The notes beneath the pieces were generated by a model that did not search any database, was not told the origin of the DNA, and saw nothing but the letters and a program-made list of their open reading frames with translations. Positions 33,296-44,395 of a DNA stretch of 64,000 nucleotides are shown here, piece by piece. The stretch spans positions 1 to 64,000 of the forward strand of contig JAPDRN010000117.1 of assembly GCA_030247855.1 (NCBI GenBank), written 5' to 3'. Within the stretch, counting starts at the first letter, position 1; every line of letters starts with the position of its first letter. A program made the translations under genes and the position numbers. The DNA comes from Knufia peltigerae (lineage: Eukaryota > Ascomycota > Eurotiomycetes > Chaetothyriales > Trichomeriaceae).

Positions 33296-34252
33296 ATGGC
33301 TTCAAAGGCGGTCAGCAATCTCATCTCTACAGCCGTTCGACCGACCTCCCGCATCCAACTCGCACGGAGCCACCGTCTTCTGTCGTCGGGTCCGATACAA
33401 AACCAAGCACAAACCCTTCTTCAGGACAAAGAGAATGGCTTTGGGTTCATCCGTCACAATCCTCGCACACCGAAGCAACGGACGAGAGGCGTGACCGAGA
33501 TTCGGGGCCCGTACTACTCTGCCTACGGCAAGCGTCACTTGCAAGACGTGCTCGAGACGATGGGGTACCACATTGACGGCCTCAAGTTCGCCGGCGGAAG
33601 TTTCTCCATGATGCCCGAGCACGCCGTGCGTGAACTGGTCGACCTCGCACATCAACACGAAGTCTATGTGAGCACGGGTGGGTGGATGGAACACATCTTG
33701 ACCCAGCCCGACGCCCAGACGGCCGTCGACAGGTACCTGAAAAAGTCCAAGGACGTCGGCTTCGACGTGATCGAACTGTCTTCGGGGTTCCTGTCGTTCC
33801 CACCGGACGACTGGTTGCGGCTCGTGGACAAAGTCCACGGCATGGGCCTCAAGGCGAAGCCGGAGCTGGGCATTCAGTTCGGAGCCGGCGGTGACACGGC
33901 GGCGGAGGATCTGGAAGCCACCGGCACCTCAGACCCCGGCAAAGTGATCAACCTGGGCAAGAAGTTCATCGAAGCGGGCGTCGAACGCATGATGATCGAG
34001 AGCGAGGGCATCACCGAGAACGTCAAGAGCTGGCGGACGGACGTCATCCAAGCCATCCTTCGAGATCTGCCACAGGAAAAGGTCATGTTCGAGGCCGCCG
34101 ACCCTCCCGTCTTCAATTGGTATGTTCGCGAGTTTGGCATCGATGTCAATTTGTTCGTGGATCATTCTCAGATCGTGCAGTTGACCTGCCTGCGGAGCGG
34201 AATCTGGGGCATGGCCGATACCTTTGGGAAGATTGTTAGCTATCGCGATTGA
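33296..34252 (+). CDS. ComA-type phosphosulfolactate synthase homologue
   Basis: Single exon, 318 aa from ATG 33296. The body matches the ComA family (PF02679): TEIRGPYYSAYGKRHLQDVLETMGYHIDGLKFAGGS, VYVSTGGWMEHIL, GFDVIELSSGFLSFP, GLKAKPELGIQFGAGGD, RMMIESEGITENV and VMFEAADPPVFNWYVREFG. It should fold as a TIM barrel. Archaeal ComA joins sulfite and PEP into (R)-phosphosulfolactate on the way to coenzyme M; the plant homologue HSA32 is a heat-stress protein, so the fungal reaction is open. The first 30 residues (ASKAVSNLISTAVRPTSRIQ, then RSHRLLSSG) are basic, amphipathic and Ser-rich, a likely mitochondrial presequence. Coding sequence is GC-rich and C-ending. It is divergent from the MmgE/PrpD gene. 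Confidence 0.9.
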   Translation: MASKAVSNLISTAVRPTSRIQLARSHRLLSSGPIQNQAQTLLQDKENGFGFIRHNPRTPKQRTRGVTEIRGPYYSAYGKRHLQDVLETMGYHIDGLKFAGGSFSMMPEHAVRELVDLAHQHEVYVSTGGWMEHILTQPDAQTAVDRYLKKSKDVGFDVIELSSGFLSFPPDDWLRLVDKVHGMGLKAKPELGIQFGAGGDTAAEDLEATGTSDPGKVINLGKKFIEAGVERMMIESEGITENVKSWRTDVIQAILRDLPQEKVMFEAADPPVFNWYVREFGIDVNLFVDHSQIVQLTCLRSGIWGMADTFGKIVSYRD

Positions 34253-35215
34253 GCGGTAATGACAGTATCTCGTGATATGAATGGGATTGATCAATCATGC
34301 CTGCCGAGACGTTGTTTAGTCACCCAGGTAGTGAATTAATTATGAAATGAATCCTTCCTGTTATAGTCAGCGCTTCGTTTTACCTTATACGAACGAGGTC
34401 CGCGTCATCAGTTGCTAAGCCCTGTGACACTGCATTGAATTTTTGCCCGGAAGAGTAAATGCGGCTGATGCGGGATTCTTTGAGTGCTGAGAAGATTGCT
34501 GGACGGATGCAACCCAAGACGGTTGTTTACCATGCATAGGTATTGCAGGTGCCTAGGTTAATAAAGTAAAAACTGTACTCTGTAAGATGACAGAGGAATC
34601 CAGGAAATTATGCAGAGCCTTGTGCATTTCTGGAGGGTCTGGACGGAGTACGTAGACACCACCAGGCTGTGTACTGCAAGAGTATGTACAGCAGGTGGCC
34701 AAAGGGTCCCTCTAACTCGTAATCTCCGTTAAACATTCTCTATTGCTACAGGTTCTTCAAGTGTCAGTGCCACCTCGTTGGCTTCTCAACGGATCGCCCG
34801 GATGGACGAATATGAACAAAATACGAGGATTAAACAGCAATTTTCTCCACCCCGTCGGCTTCAACGCGAGAGAATTGACATCATCGTCCTTGGAGCTGAA
34901 TCTTTTCCTCGTACTCGGAAACTATTTTTGCCATGTCAATCACAAGCACGAGATACACAATTCGATGGAGTCCTGACTGAGCCTTCACTTCCAGGCACTT
35001 CCGCATCATGATTCGACAGGCCCTCACAGCACTTGGATATATCCATCTTTTAATGCTCAGTGTACAGCCTCACTGCTCAACGGTAATATACCAGTACTCG
35101 CATTCAGGTGTTTATTCATAAGTGGTGTTTTCTTTTCACTGTTACTTTTCCTACTCTTCTCATCCCAGCCCACGTAGACTATCGTGCGGTAGCTTCGATA
35201 GGAACCTTGGCCACT
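34253..35215. other. Intergenic region upstream of phospholipase B
   Basis: 963 bp. ACGGAGTA is at 34643-34650. Open frames at 34743-35011 lack a good start and any domain. No gene called. Confidence 0.45.
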
Positions 35216-37220
35216 ATGAAAATCACCCTTCTAACAGCAGTCCTGAGTGGTATATTTGCTACCACGAATGGTAAGTGACATCCGAGGATCCCTTTGCTTC
35301 TCGAAGAGTGCCGCCTACTGACACTTTGGGCTCGCAGGATATGTACTAGATGTCGAAGAGGCCGCCATCGAAACATTCCAGAATGCTCGTCGAGCGCTGC
35401 CCAACTCTCCCAAGGGATACACCCCGTCTCGAGTAGATTGCCCTCGAGATGCACCTTCAGTACGGGCCGCTTCGTCACTATCTCCGAACGAGACGGCGTG
35501 GCTGGAAAAGAGAAGAAACAATACCGTGACACCCATGCGGGCCTTGTTGAGCCGATTGAATATCACAAATTTTGATGCGGGCCAATATATCGACAACCAT
35601 GCTAAGAATGCTTCTGCCCTTCCGAATATTGGTATCGCCGTGTCCGGAGGTGGCTGGCGAGCGTTGATGAATGGCGCAGGCGCACTGAAAGCGTTTGACT
35701 CTCGGACGCCAAATAACACGGGGGACGGGAAACTCGGTGGTCTGCTACAGTCCGCTACATATCTCGCGGGGCTAAGTGGCGGAGGTTGGCTTGTTGGGTC
35801 CTTGTTCATGAACAATTACTCCACGGTCGGTGATTTGCAGACAGACACCAGTGGCTCGGTGTGGGAGTTTGGGAACTCCGTCTTCAAAGGACCCGACACT
35901 GGGGGCATTCAGCTTTTTGACACGGCCGAATACTATGGTCATCTGGCCAGCGACGTCGATGGCAAAAAGGATGCGGGATTCGACCTTTCTCTCACCGATG
36001 TTTGGGGACGAGCTTTGTCCTTCCAGCTCATCAATGCCACCGACGGTGGACCGAGCTACACCTTCTCCTCGATCGCCATTTCGCAGCCATTCATAGATGC
36101 GGATTCCCCATTCCCTATCCTGGTTTCCGATGCTCGAGCTCCCGGGGAAAAGTTGATATCTGGAAATGCGACCATCTACGAGTTTAATCCATTCGAGATG
36201 GGCTCATGGGATCCGACCTCCTACGGCTTCGTTCCCACCCAGTATCTGGGTACCAACTTCACAGCCGGCCGTGTTCCAGACAATGATCAATGTGTGATTG
36301 GATTCGACAATGGTGGTTATATCATGGGGACTTCATCGTCCTTGTTCAACCAGTTTATTCTCAATTTGAACCAGACCGACATCCCCGCAAGCCTGAAGGG
36401 TTTACTCGCCGACGTCCTAGGGGACATTGGCCAGGACAACAACGACATCGCAGACTACACGCCCAACCCGTTCTTCCACTACAACCCCGAAACCAACCCT
36501 TCGGCAAACTCGACTCGCCTGACTCTTGTCGATGGAGGTGAAGATCTGCAGAATGTCCCACTACATCCATTGATCCAGCCTAACCGACATGTCGATGTTA
36601 TCTTCGCCGTCGACTCATCCGCCGACACCAGCAACAGTTGGCCCAATGCCACAGCCTTGGTCGCCACCTACGAACGATCTCTGTCAGATATTGCGAACAA
36701 CACCGTCTTTCCCAGTGTTCCCGACCAGAACACCATTGTCAATCTCGGTCTCAACACGCACCCGACCTTCTTTGGCTGCAATGTGTCCAATTTTACGGAA
36801 GGATCTAATATTCCACCATTGATCGTCTACATTCCCAATTCGCCATACATCACATTTAGCAATGAATCTACATTTACCTTCACCACCAACAACACGTACC
36901 GAGACGCCATCATCCTCAATGGTCAAGATGTGGCCACCATGGGCAACGGGACGGTGGATGAGACGTGGCCTACATGCGTCGGCTGTGCTATTTTGAGTCG
37001 AAGTCTACACCGCACAGGTACCGACGTTCCGGATGTTTGCCAGCAATGCTTCAACCACTTTTGCTGGAACGGTACGATTGACTCTTCTGACCCGCGACCT
37101 TATGAGCCGACACCCATACTTGCCAAGTTGGATATTTCGAGCAAGGGGGTGTCGTCCAAGTTGTTCAATCGCTGGACCGCGGCAGTCGCTGCAGTGATGG
37201 CCGTTGCTCCATCACTATAA
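35216..37220 (+). CDS. Lysophospholipase (phospholipase B)
   Basis: Two exons, 35216-35270 and 35338-37220, give 645 aa; the short first exon encodes the signal peptide (MKITLLTAVLSGIFATTNG). Fungal phospholipase B removes acyl chains from phospholipids and lysophospholipids outside the cell. The cPLA2-type catalytic set is present: Arg126 in SGGGWRALMNG, nucleophile Ser165 in GLSGGGW and Asp417 in LVDGGED, with the family's VPLHPLIQPNRHVDVIFAVDSSAD. There are many N-glycosylation sequons. The C terminus has a small-residue stretch then AAVAAVMAVAPSL, a likely GPI-attachment signal. Cys-rich region CVGCAIL...CQQCFNHFCW is typical. Length agrees with family members of about 600-650 aa. Confidence 0.95.
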
Positions 37221-38652
37221 TACACTTCCTTTTTGGGATCAAGTCCTTGGATTTATGACCCTTGGTGATATGAGGACGCCAAAAAAAACAGTTAACAGTA
37301 GTTGGAGTTACACAGCATCACGGCCGAAGGTACACGACAAAATGAAAGGAGGGCTTGTGGATTTGAGCGGGTGCATTCGAACGGCAATTTGGGAAACACA
37401 TCTGTCCAGCATGGAGCATAAAACTGTGATTCGTGTTGATGGTGGGAATATCATGAACTTTTGGACATGGAGTTGGCATCGGAGATAAATGAGGGATGTA
37501 GGTATATATAACCAGATGTGACGAGACCTTCGTTTAGAATACATTTCCATGCAACACAATCTGAGAATTGATACTCCCTAGAATTTGACCATCACCTCGA
37601 ATAACAGATAGATGTTGTCACCTCTGTTTGTACTCCGGACTTCGAGTGCCAGTCCCCGTGCCGGTAGCCGATCACTCCCTCGTACCCACGCCCTTCACGC
37701 CCTTCACTAATTCTCCCCCTTTTGGTTTTACGACCCAACTAATTAGGTATCTCTAGCTACCAGTACTATACGCGTACCATATTTTGTGACCATCACCTTT
37801 CTAACGTAGGGCACCTCCGTTAGGGATGAATTGGCGGACCCTTACGGAGTACTCGTAGACAGTACTCTCGGACATCAGTGCGGTTGCGATAGAGGTGGTG
37901 ATGATGGTTACCTTGTAGTTTGTGACTCGTAGGATATTGCTTTCGGATTTCTGATAGTTTTCCGACCAAGGTACATATAGAACAGATAACTCGTCATCTT
38001 TCAGCATTATATAAAGTACAGACTCATATTCATCCCTATACAACTGGTCAAAGTCGAGTCGAAGTGAAAACAAAAGCCGAGTTGTGACCGCCGGCAGATT
38101 TCCGCCCAAGCGTCGTTGAGCGTCATTGAAAACGAAAAAGATCGACAAATTTCTTTCCGCTGCAAAACGTTACGACCGAATGTGATGTACAGAAAACTTC
38201 GTACAACTACCACGAGTCCGTAGTATTGATTCGTTACATCTTTTTGGAACGCCTTTCTTTCTTCTTCTGTAACACCTCGGCAGGACCAGTACATGTACAT
38301 ATACAACAAACATCCACAAAATAAGACGACAACGTTAAGGGACGATAGAAGACACAATATAATATCGTTGGTTTGTATTTCACCAGGACGAACTTGAGCA
38401 TCGTATTAGTACCTGTGTATTCCCTACGGATACTCCACACACCAGAACACCGTCGGTCCTGACGGCCATTCTCCCCGGAAAACACCAAGAGGAGGCCAAA
38501 AAAAGAGTCATCAAAACACTGGTAGACATCTCGACTAAAAAGTCATGAGAGGTGTCTGCCTTGTACATTGTTAACGGATCGAGAGAAGAGGGGCGAGACG
38601 CAGACACCTGATTTTTGGTTTCAAAAGCCCGAAAAAAAGAAAGAAAACGAAC
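37221..38652. other. Intergenic region, 1.4 kb
   Basis: TACGGAGTA at 37843-37851. Minus-strand frames between 37801 and 38664 have no domain. The last 20 bp before the MFS start are A-rich. Nothing else seen. Confidence 0.45.
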
Positions 38653-40548
38653 ATGACGTCCCACGACGACACCATAGAGCGAGGAGACGTGGCTCTCTCC
38701 CGACCACGATCATCCTTCTCGTCATCATCACCCCATGTCCACGAAAAAATCGAGGTGGAAAGCATCGTTTCCAACGAAGAGCCATTACCGGAATTGGAAC
38801 CTCCACCACATCATCACAAACACCAACACCACCGGGACGACAACGACGACGACGACGACAACCTCGATCACGACATCACGTACGAATACCTGACGTTCGA
38901 CACCGAGGTCCCGCCGTTGCCGGGCCTCGACCTGCGCAAGTACGAATCCGCGCTGACGTGGTCCCCGGCGCACAAGACCACCATCTTGATCCTCTGCTGC
39001 TTCTGCACCTTCTTCGCCGCCTACTCGGCCGGCAGCTACTCGATCGCCAGCGGGCCCCAGCGGGCCAAGTGGCACCTGTCCCAGACGGCCTTCAACACGG
39101 GCGTGACGGCGTGGGCGCTCGGGTTCGCCGCGTCCCCCATGTTCCTCGCCCCCTTCTCCGAGATCAACGGCCGCCGGCCCGTGTTCCTGGGCAGCGCCGT
39201 CGTCTTCCTCGCGGCCCTGATCGCCTGCGCCACCACGCCCTCCTTCGCCGGCATGTTGGTCGCGAGGTTCTTCGTGGGCGCCGGCGCCAGCACCTTCTCC
39301 ACCATGATCGGCGGCGTCCTGAGCGACGTCTACACCAACGAGGACCGCAACACCCCGATGGCCGTATACTCCGGCTTCGCCCTCGCCGGCACCGCCGTGG
39401 GCCCCTTGTGCAGTGGCTTCATCGTCGGCCAGGGGGTGAGTTACCGGTGGGTTTACTATCATCAGATCATCGGTGTGGGGGGATTGTTGGTCGTGGTGTA
39501 TTTCTTCTTTAAAGAGTCGAGGGGGTCGGTTTTACTCAGTCGGAAAGCCAAAGCCATCAATCACTATTTCGATAAGGTGGATACGTCATCCACCACCACC
39601 ACCATCAACAACAACAACAACACCGGTACTGGTGCTGACATGGACAAGGTCAAGATTGAAAAGGCAGAGGTAGAGCAGGAAAAGGGTAAAGATTTATCAT
39701 CATCATCATCATCATCATCACCGGCGGCAGGGCCAGAGACAAATCCACAGTCATACAGACACACACCACCAACAACAACAACAAGAACAACAACGCAACG
39801 TATCCGTTACAAGGTCGCCGCCGACGAATCCCGTTCGTCCCTTTCGCACATGCTTTATCTTTCGCTCACGATCCCTTTCAAACTCATGTTCACCGAGCCC
39901 GTCGTGTTCTTTTTCAGTCTCTGGGCCGCCTTCGCCTGGGCTCTGCTGTACATGACCTTTTCCGTGATCCCCCTCGTTTTCAGCACCCGCCACGGTTTCG
40001 ACACCGAACAGTCGGGCGCCGTGTTTTCGGCGATCGCCATAGGATCCATCCTCGCCACCGTCGTGTCGGTTTTCCAGGAACGGATCGCCAAGAGACACTG
40101 GCCGAAACTCCTCACTTCCTCCCCCGAGGGCCGGCTGTACTTTGCCTGCCTCGAGGCCGCCCTGTTGCCCGTGGGGCTGTTCTGGTTCGGCTGGACGACC
40201 TTTTCGAGCGTCCACTGGATCTCCCCGGTCCTGGCCTTGGGTTGCGCCCAGGTGGGGATCTTTGCCATCTACCTCGCCGTCTTCAATTACCTGGCCGACG
40301 TCTACCACCGGTACGCCTCGAGTGCTCTGGCCGCCCAGGGTTTCGCCCGGAACCTCTTCGCCGCCGTTTTCCCCCTGTTCACCGACCAAATGTTCAGACG
40401 CCTGGGCTACCCGGCCGCCAGCAGCCTGCTGGGCGGCATCGCCGCGATCTTGACCGCCGTCCCTTGGGTCTTGTTGTTCAACGGGGAGAAGATCAGAGCC
40501 CGGAGCAAAATCGCCAGACAGATCATGTCGAATCAGAATGGTTCTTGA
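38653..40548 (+). CDS. MFS transporter, DHA1 (polyamine/drug:H+ antiporter-like)
   Basis: Single exon, 631 aa, ATG after an A-rich leader. A long cytosolic N terminus includes a His/Asp run (PPHHHKHQHHRDDNDDDDDN) and the pre-TM1 motif LTWSPAHKTTILILCCFCTFFAAYSAGSY. MFS motif A appears as FSEINGRRPVFLGSA, and VARFFVGAGASTFSTMIGGVLSDVY is the motif B/TM4 region of DHA1 transporters, as is GPLCSGFIVGQGVSYRWVYY. The loop between TM6 and TM7 (about residues 310-400) is low complexity: TTTINNNNNTGTG, a (Ser)8 run from (TCA)n, and Thr/Arg runs. The TM parts are very GC-rich (C-ending codons) while the loop is CAA/CAT-rich. Closest to Tpo/Flr-type exporters of polyamines, drugs or toxic metabolites; substrate unknown. 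Confidence 0.92.
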   Translation: MTSHDDTIERGDVALSRPRSSFSSSSPHVHEKIEVESIVSNEEPLPELEPPPHHHKHQHHRDDNDDDDDNLDHDITYEYLTFDTEVPPLPGLDLRKYESALTWSPAHKTTILILCCFCTFFAAYSAGSYSIASGPQRAKWHLSQTAFNTGVTAWALGFAASPMFLAPFSEINGRRPVFLGSAVVFLAALIACATTPSFAGMLVARFFVGAGASTFSTMIGGVLSDVYTNEDRNTPMAVYSGFALAGTAVGPLCSGFIVGQGVSYRWVYYHQIIGVGGLLVVVYFFFKESRGSVLLSRKAKAINHYFDKVDTSSTTTTINNNNNTGTGADMDKVKIEKAEVEQEKGKDLSSSSSSSSPAAGPETNPQSYRHTPPTTTTRTTTQRIRYKVAADESRSSLSHMLYLSLTIPFKLMFTEPVVFFFSLWAAFAWALLYMTFSVIPLVFSTRHGFDTEQSGAVFSAIAIGSILATVVSVFQERIAKRHWPKLLTSSPEGRLYFACLEAALLPVGLFWFGWTTFSSVHWISPVLALGCAQVGIFAIYLAVFNYLADVYHRYASSALAAQGFARNLFAAVFPLFTDQMFRRLGYPAASSLLGGIAAILTAVPWVLLFNGEKIRARSKIARQIMSNQNGS

Positions 40549-41024
40549 TTCCAAGGGGCCAGATACCTCACAAGGACCGGATCATTTGATATTATTGGGT
40601 ACGCGTCGATGCTCTCCTACCTGTCATGGGCTTCGATCAAGGATGGCTGGTCTCGCGACCGCGAGAATTCAAGCCGATCACTGATGTATATACTTGTACT
40701 TGTACGTACTTGTATATATAAATGTACATAATGCACTACAATACATATACATAACTAATATTCCTTCCTCGGTTTCCAACAGATCAGATCAACCTGAGAA
40801 TACTTTCTAACACTCGAGATAATGATCGGGTATGATGTGAGGTCAGACCCCGGTTTTACATCCTTTGGTCAAAATGGCATCGGGCTTATTCATCTCTAAA
40901 ACTTTTCTCATATGGATATATGTGTTGACTGATAATAGCATCCTGGTATACATCTAGTTTGTTTGGCCTACAAAAATCCTCATGAGAAGTCCTTTTCTCG
41001 ACTGTTGATCTTTGGACGGGCTTC
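40549..41024. other. Convergent spacer MFS / SWP1
   Basis: 476 bp of AT-rich 3' flanks with repeated TACTTGTA-like and TACATA runs at 40690-40755. No gene seen. Confidence 0.5.
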
Positions 41025-42145
41025 TCAACGAAGACCTGCAAGACGACGCTCTTGTACTTCTGTGAGAGCTCTGCTCCCCGACAAGAATGCGATCACTCCC
41101 AGAGCAGACAGTACCGGCAAAGTCTGAAACAGGTTCCACGTGGTGTAGTAGAGAAACAAGACGGCCTCGATACCGAAAATGGACCCCACAAACAAGGCGT
41201 GTGAGAGAGGAGCGTCCGAAAGGGCCTTGGAGAGGTGGTTGACGTTACCACCTAGGTATCCCCACTGCGATGGCGATCAAAGAAAGTCAGCATTAGGTTA
41301 CGGAGTGGCCCTCGGTCATCACACAACAATCAACAAAGGGGTTTTCGACGAGACGACTTACGGCTCCTATCAATGGCGAAAAGGTGGCGATCACAAAAAG
41401 TAGGAAGACACTGCTGATCGCGATGCTCGGGCTCTTGGGATCGGTGCGGAAAATGTGATGTATCTCGGGGAGTTTTCCATAACGGACACCTTTGTCGACG
41501 ACGGGGACTGGAACGTTCGGGTCAAGCTCGATGGTCAGAGGAAAAGCCTCGCTGTTGTATCCTTCTGAAGAGCCGAATGAGGCAATGACAATGGTCGCTG
41601 AAAGCGGCGTCGAAGACCGTAGAAATTGAGAGGGTAAATCTTTCTGTGTCTGTAAAAGAGAGAAAAATCCCCAAATGATCAGCCAATTGATCCTCTTATT
41701 ACCTTTTTCAACGTTCTGAAGGTAAAGGAGGAAATTACCAGTTCGAGCTTTGCTTTTCCCGACTCTTTGATGCTGAAAGGGTATGAGATGTCGAGCTTCT
41801 TGGACGAGTCTTGGACCAGGAGGAACGCTTGATGAGGACGTTTGGTCGTCTTGCCGTCTTGCGTGGTCAGGATGACCTTGAGTGTGTCTGCTGCTCCCAA
41901 CTTCACGGGTTTGGACAGTGCCTTCGAAGGTGCAAGCCTATAGAATCGGTAAAGTCAGATGCTGCCCATTTCAATCGCTGACGTGGACGCTGAACGTACT
42001 GCTCCTTGAGGCCTCCTCCAACGCCTGCGCCCTTGGTTGCGACGCTGACAGACCCTTCTGTGAATGTCCATGACGCAGCTACAGCAGCCGAAGGGAGGAC
42101 GCAGAATAGCAGGGCGGCCTGCGACAGCAGACCTTGCAATCTCAT
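41025..42145 (-). CDS. SWP1: Oligosaccharyltransferase subunit Swp1/ribophorin II
   Basis: Four exons, 42145-42000, 41937-41739, 41649-41362 and 41264-41025, give 290 aa, close to yeast Swp1 (286). All three introns are canonical and keep frame. The N-terminal signal peptide is LLSQAALLFCVLPSAAVAASW. A lumenal beta-rich domain follows (ADTLKVILTTQDGKTTKRPHQAFLLVQDS, then LDISYPFSIKESGKAKLEL), then LPEIHHIFRTDPKSPSIAISSVFLLFVIATFSPLIGA, the ribophorin II signature. Three C-terminal TM helices complete it (SVFLLFVIATFSPLIGA, HALFVGSIFGIEAVLFLYYTTW, LPVLSALGVIAFLSGSRAL). It is an ER-membrane component of the complex that N-glycosylates nascent proteins. It is divergent from the permease gene across 502 bp. 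Confidence 0.93.
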
Positions 42146-42647
42146 TGTTGCTGAATTTTATAGTCGAATGCAACTCAAGTTCAACGTTCAATGCCCAATG
42201 CTCCGTACGGAGTACAAGAACATGTTACGACGTCGCCAGATGGGCTTCTCCAACGCCAAGAGGTTTGAGTTATGTAAGCAGTCCAGACGAGGCGGCGAGG
42301 CTGAGCGCACGTGATTTGCCGTCTGAGGGCGGCGCATACGGGCCACACGTTTAACCGGCCAATGAGTCGAAGTTTTTCCTTTTGGTAGCATCGTCCGCTC
42401 GCACGCCATCGGCGCTTTTTCTCATTGAACGGTTTCGCGATTGACATGACAGTAATCCCCAAGTTCCATCGTCCATGTTACTCAACGAATACTACATGCT
42501 GCCACTTATCCCATAGAAGGCGTGATCGTCGTGATACATGATGGAAAACCAAGGTAAGGACCATATAACTATGATTTCCCGTACCTCATATGGCGGAAAG
42601 CCACATGCGTGACGAGCTTGCATCAACCTCTAGACCAGCCGGTCACT
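42146..42647. promoter_or_regulatory. Bidirectional promoter, SWP1 / amino-acid permease
   Basis: 502 bp between divergent starts. It carries the perfect 12-bp palindrome 42201-42212, 56 bp upstream of the SWP1 start. An out-of-frame ATG at 42605 precedes the permease start at 42648 and would open a short upstream reading frame if transcribed. Confidence 0.5.
42201..42212. repeat. Perfect palindrome CTCCGTACGGAG
   Basis: Both half-sites of the window's recurrent word meet here (CTCCGTA and TACGGAGTA overlap, 42201-42214), 56 bp upstream of the SWP1 start. The symmetry would suit a dimeric DNA-binding protein. Confidence 0.8.
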
Positions 42648-44395
42648 ATGTCGTCCTTCGATATCGAGGAACAAAAGGGTCAGTCATCAAAGTCGGGCCT
42701 CGACGTGTTGCCCGGTCCTGGTTCCGACAATGTCGACGACACAGTCCATATCAGAGCCGACAAGCTCGCTCGCAAACTGTCGGCTCGTCAAGTACAGATG
42801 ATCGCAATCGGAGGCACCATTGGCACCGGTCTTTTTCTGGGTACTGGCAAATCTCTGGCCACTGGCGGCCCAGCCTCGACGTTGATCGCATACGCCATTG
42901 TCGGTGCAATTGTCTTTGTGACGATGTTGAGTTTGGGAGAAATGGCCGCGTTTGTTCCTGTCGCCGGATCCTTCTGCACGTACGCCGGCCGTTTTGTTGA
43001 CGACTCGTTGGGATTTGCGTTGACATGGAATTACTGGTTCAATGATGCTGTTTCTACTGCGTCGGATATAATTGCTCTCCAGCTCTTGCTGCAATTCTGG
43101 ACGGATAACTTCCCAGGCTGGGCTATTAGTTTGATCTTCCTGATCGTCGTCATCTGCCTCAATCTGATGTCGGTCCGAGTATATGGCGAGGTATGACTCT
43201 CTGTGCTGAATGTGAAGGCTCCAACAACGGTTTATCTGACGAAATGTTTTAGGTCGAATACTGGCTTAGTTTGCTTAAAGTCGTGACGATCGTCGTGTTC
43301 ATCATCATTGGAATAGTGGTCAATTGTGGAGGCAATCGAGACCACAAGTACATTGGCGGCAAATACTGGCACATTGGAGATGCGCCTTTCGTCGATGGCA
43401 TCGGCGGCTTCGCATCTGTATTCGTCACCGCCTCATTCGCCTACGGGGGAACGGAGTCGATTGCTGTCACCGCGGGCGAAACTAAAAACCCGGCCAAGAA
43501 CTTGCCAAAAGTTGTGCGGAATGTCTTCTGGCGTATCCTACTATTCTACATACTCTCCATCCTCCTGATCGGTCTGAACGTACCATACAACTACCCCAAC
43601 TTGAGCGAGAAATCGACGGCCACCAGTCCCTTTACGATCGTGTTTACCGAAGTTGGAAGTCATGTTGCCGGCAGCTTCATCAATGCAGTTATCTTGACAA
43701 GCGTCATCTCGGCCGCCAACCACGCCTTGTTTGCGGGCTCGCGCCTCATGTACACACTTGCTGTCGATGGATATGCTCCCAAGGTTCTGGGAAACCTGAA
43801 CCGATTCCAGATCCCCTGGATCGCAGTCTTGTGCACCTCTACCATCAGCGGGCTCTGCTTCGGGGCAAGCTATATCGGCGCTGGTCAATTGTGGACGTGG
43901 TTACAGAACATCGTTGGCGTGTCGAATCAGTTGTCTTGGATCTGCATCGGTCTAGCCTCCTTGCGTTTCCGGGCTGGCCTGAAAGCACAAGGCCTCGAAC
44001 ACCTGCTACCTTTCAAGAATTGGACGTACCCAGTCGGGCCAATCCTAGCAGTTGGGCTCAACTCTGTGTTGGTCCTAGTGCAAGGTTGGTCGTGTTTCAG
44101 TCCCACATTCAGTGGGGTGGATTTTGTCTCCTTTTATATCGAAATTCCAATCATGTTGGTCATGATTGTCTTCTGGAAGCTGTTTAAGCGGACACGGTTC
44201 GTTCGGTTACACGAGATGGACTTCGTTACCGATCGATACGACTTGAATCCCGAGTACCGGGCAGAGCATGAGGAACTCTCAGAGGCAGGCCAGACGGTCT
44301 CGACGAAGAAAAGATGGGCTCAAGCACTCAACGAAGGAGAGGAAGGGACGTGGGTAGGCAGGGTAAAGAAAGTCGGGATGTGGCTGTTCCTATAG
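42648..44395 (+). CDS. Amino-acid permease, YAT family
   Basis: Two exons, 42648-43190 and 43253-44395, give 561 aa; the intron is GTATGA...TTTTAG with a TCTGAC branch. The start is ATG 42648 (MSSFDIEEQKG). TM1 has the amino-acid/polyamine transporter signature QMIAIGGTIGTGLFLGTGKSLATGGP; further marks are LGEMAAFVPVAGSFCTYAGRFVDDSLGFALTWNYWF and ASFAYGGTESIAVTAGETKNPAKNLPKVV, then VISAANHALFAGSRLMYTLA. There are about 12 TM helices and a charged C tail. It is a plasma-membrane proton symporter for amino acids; the family resemblance favours basic amino acids (Can1/Lyp1 type), but specificity is not proven. Confidence 0.93.

Noticed and set aside
37801..38664. Minus-strand open frames upstream of the MFS gene at 38653
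   Set aside because: No domains and no consistent exon chain; treated as promoter region.
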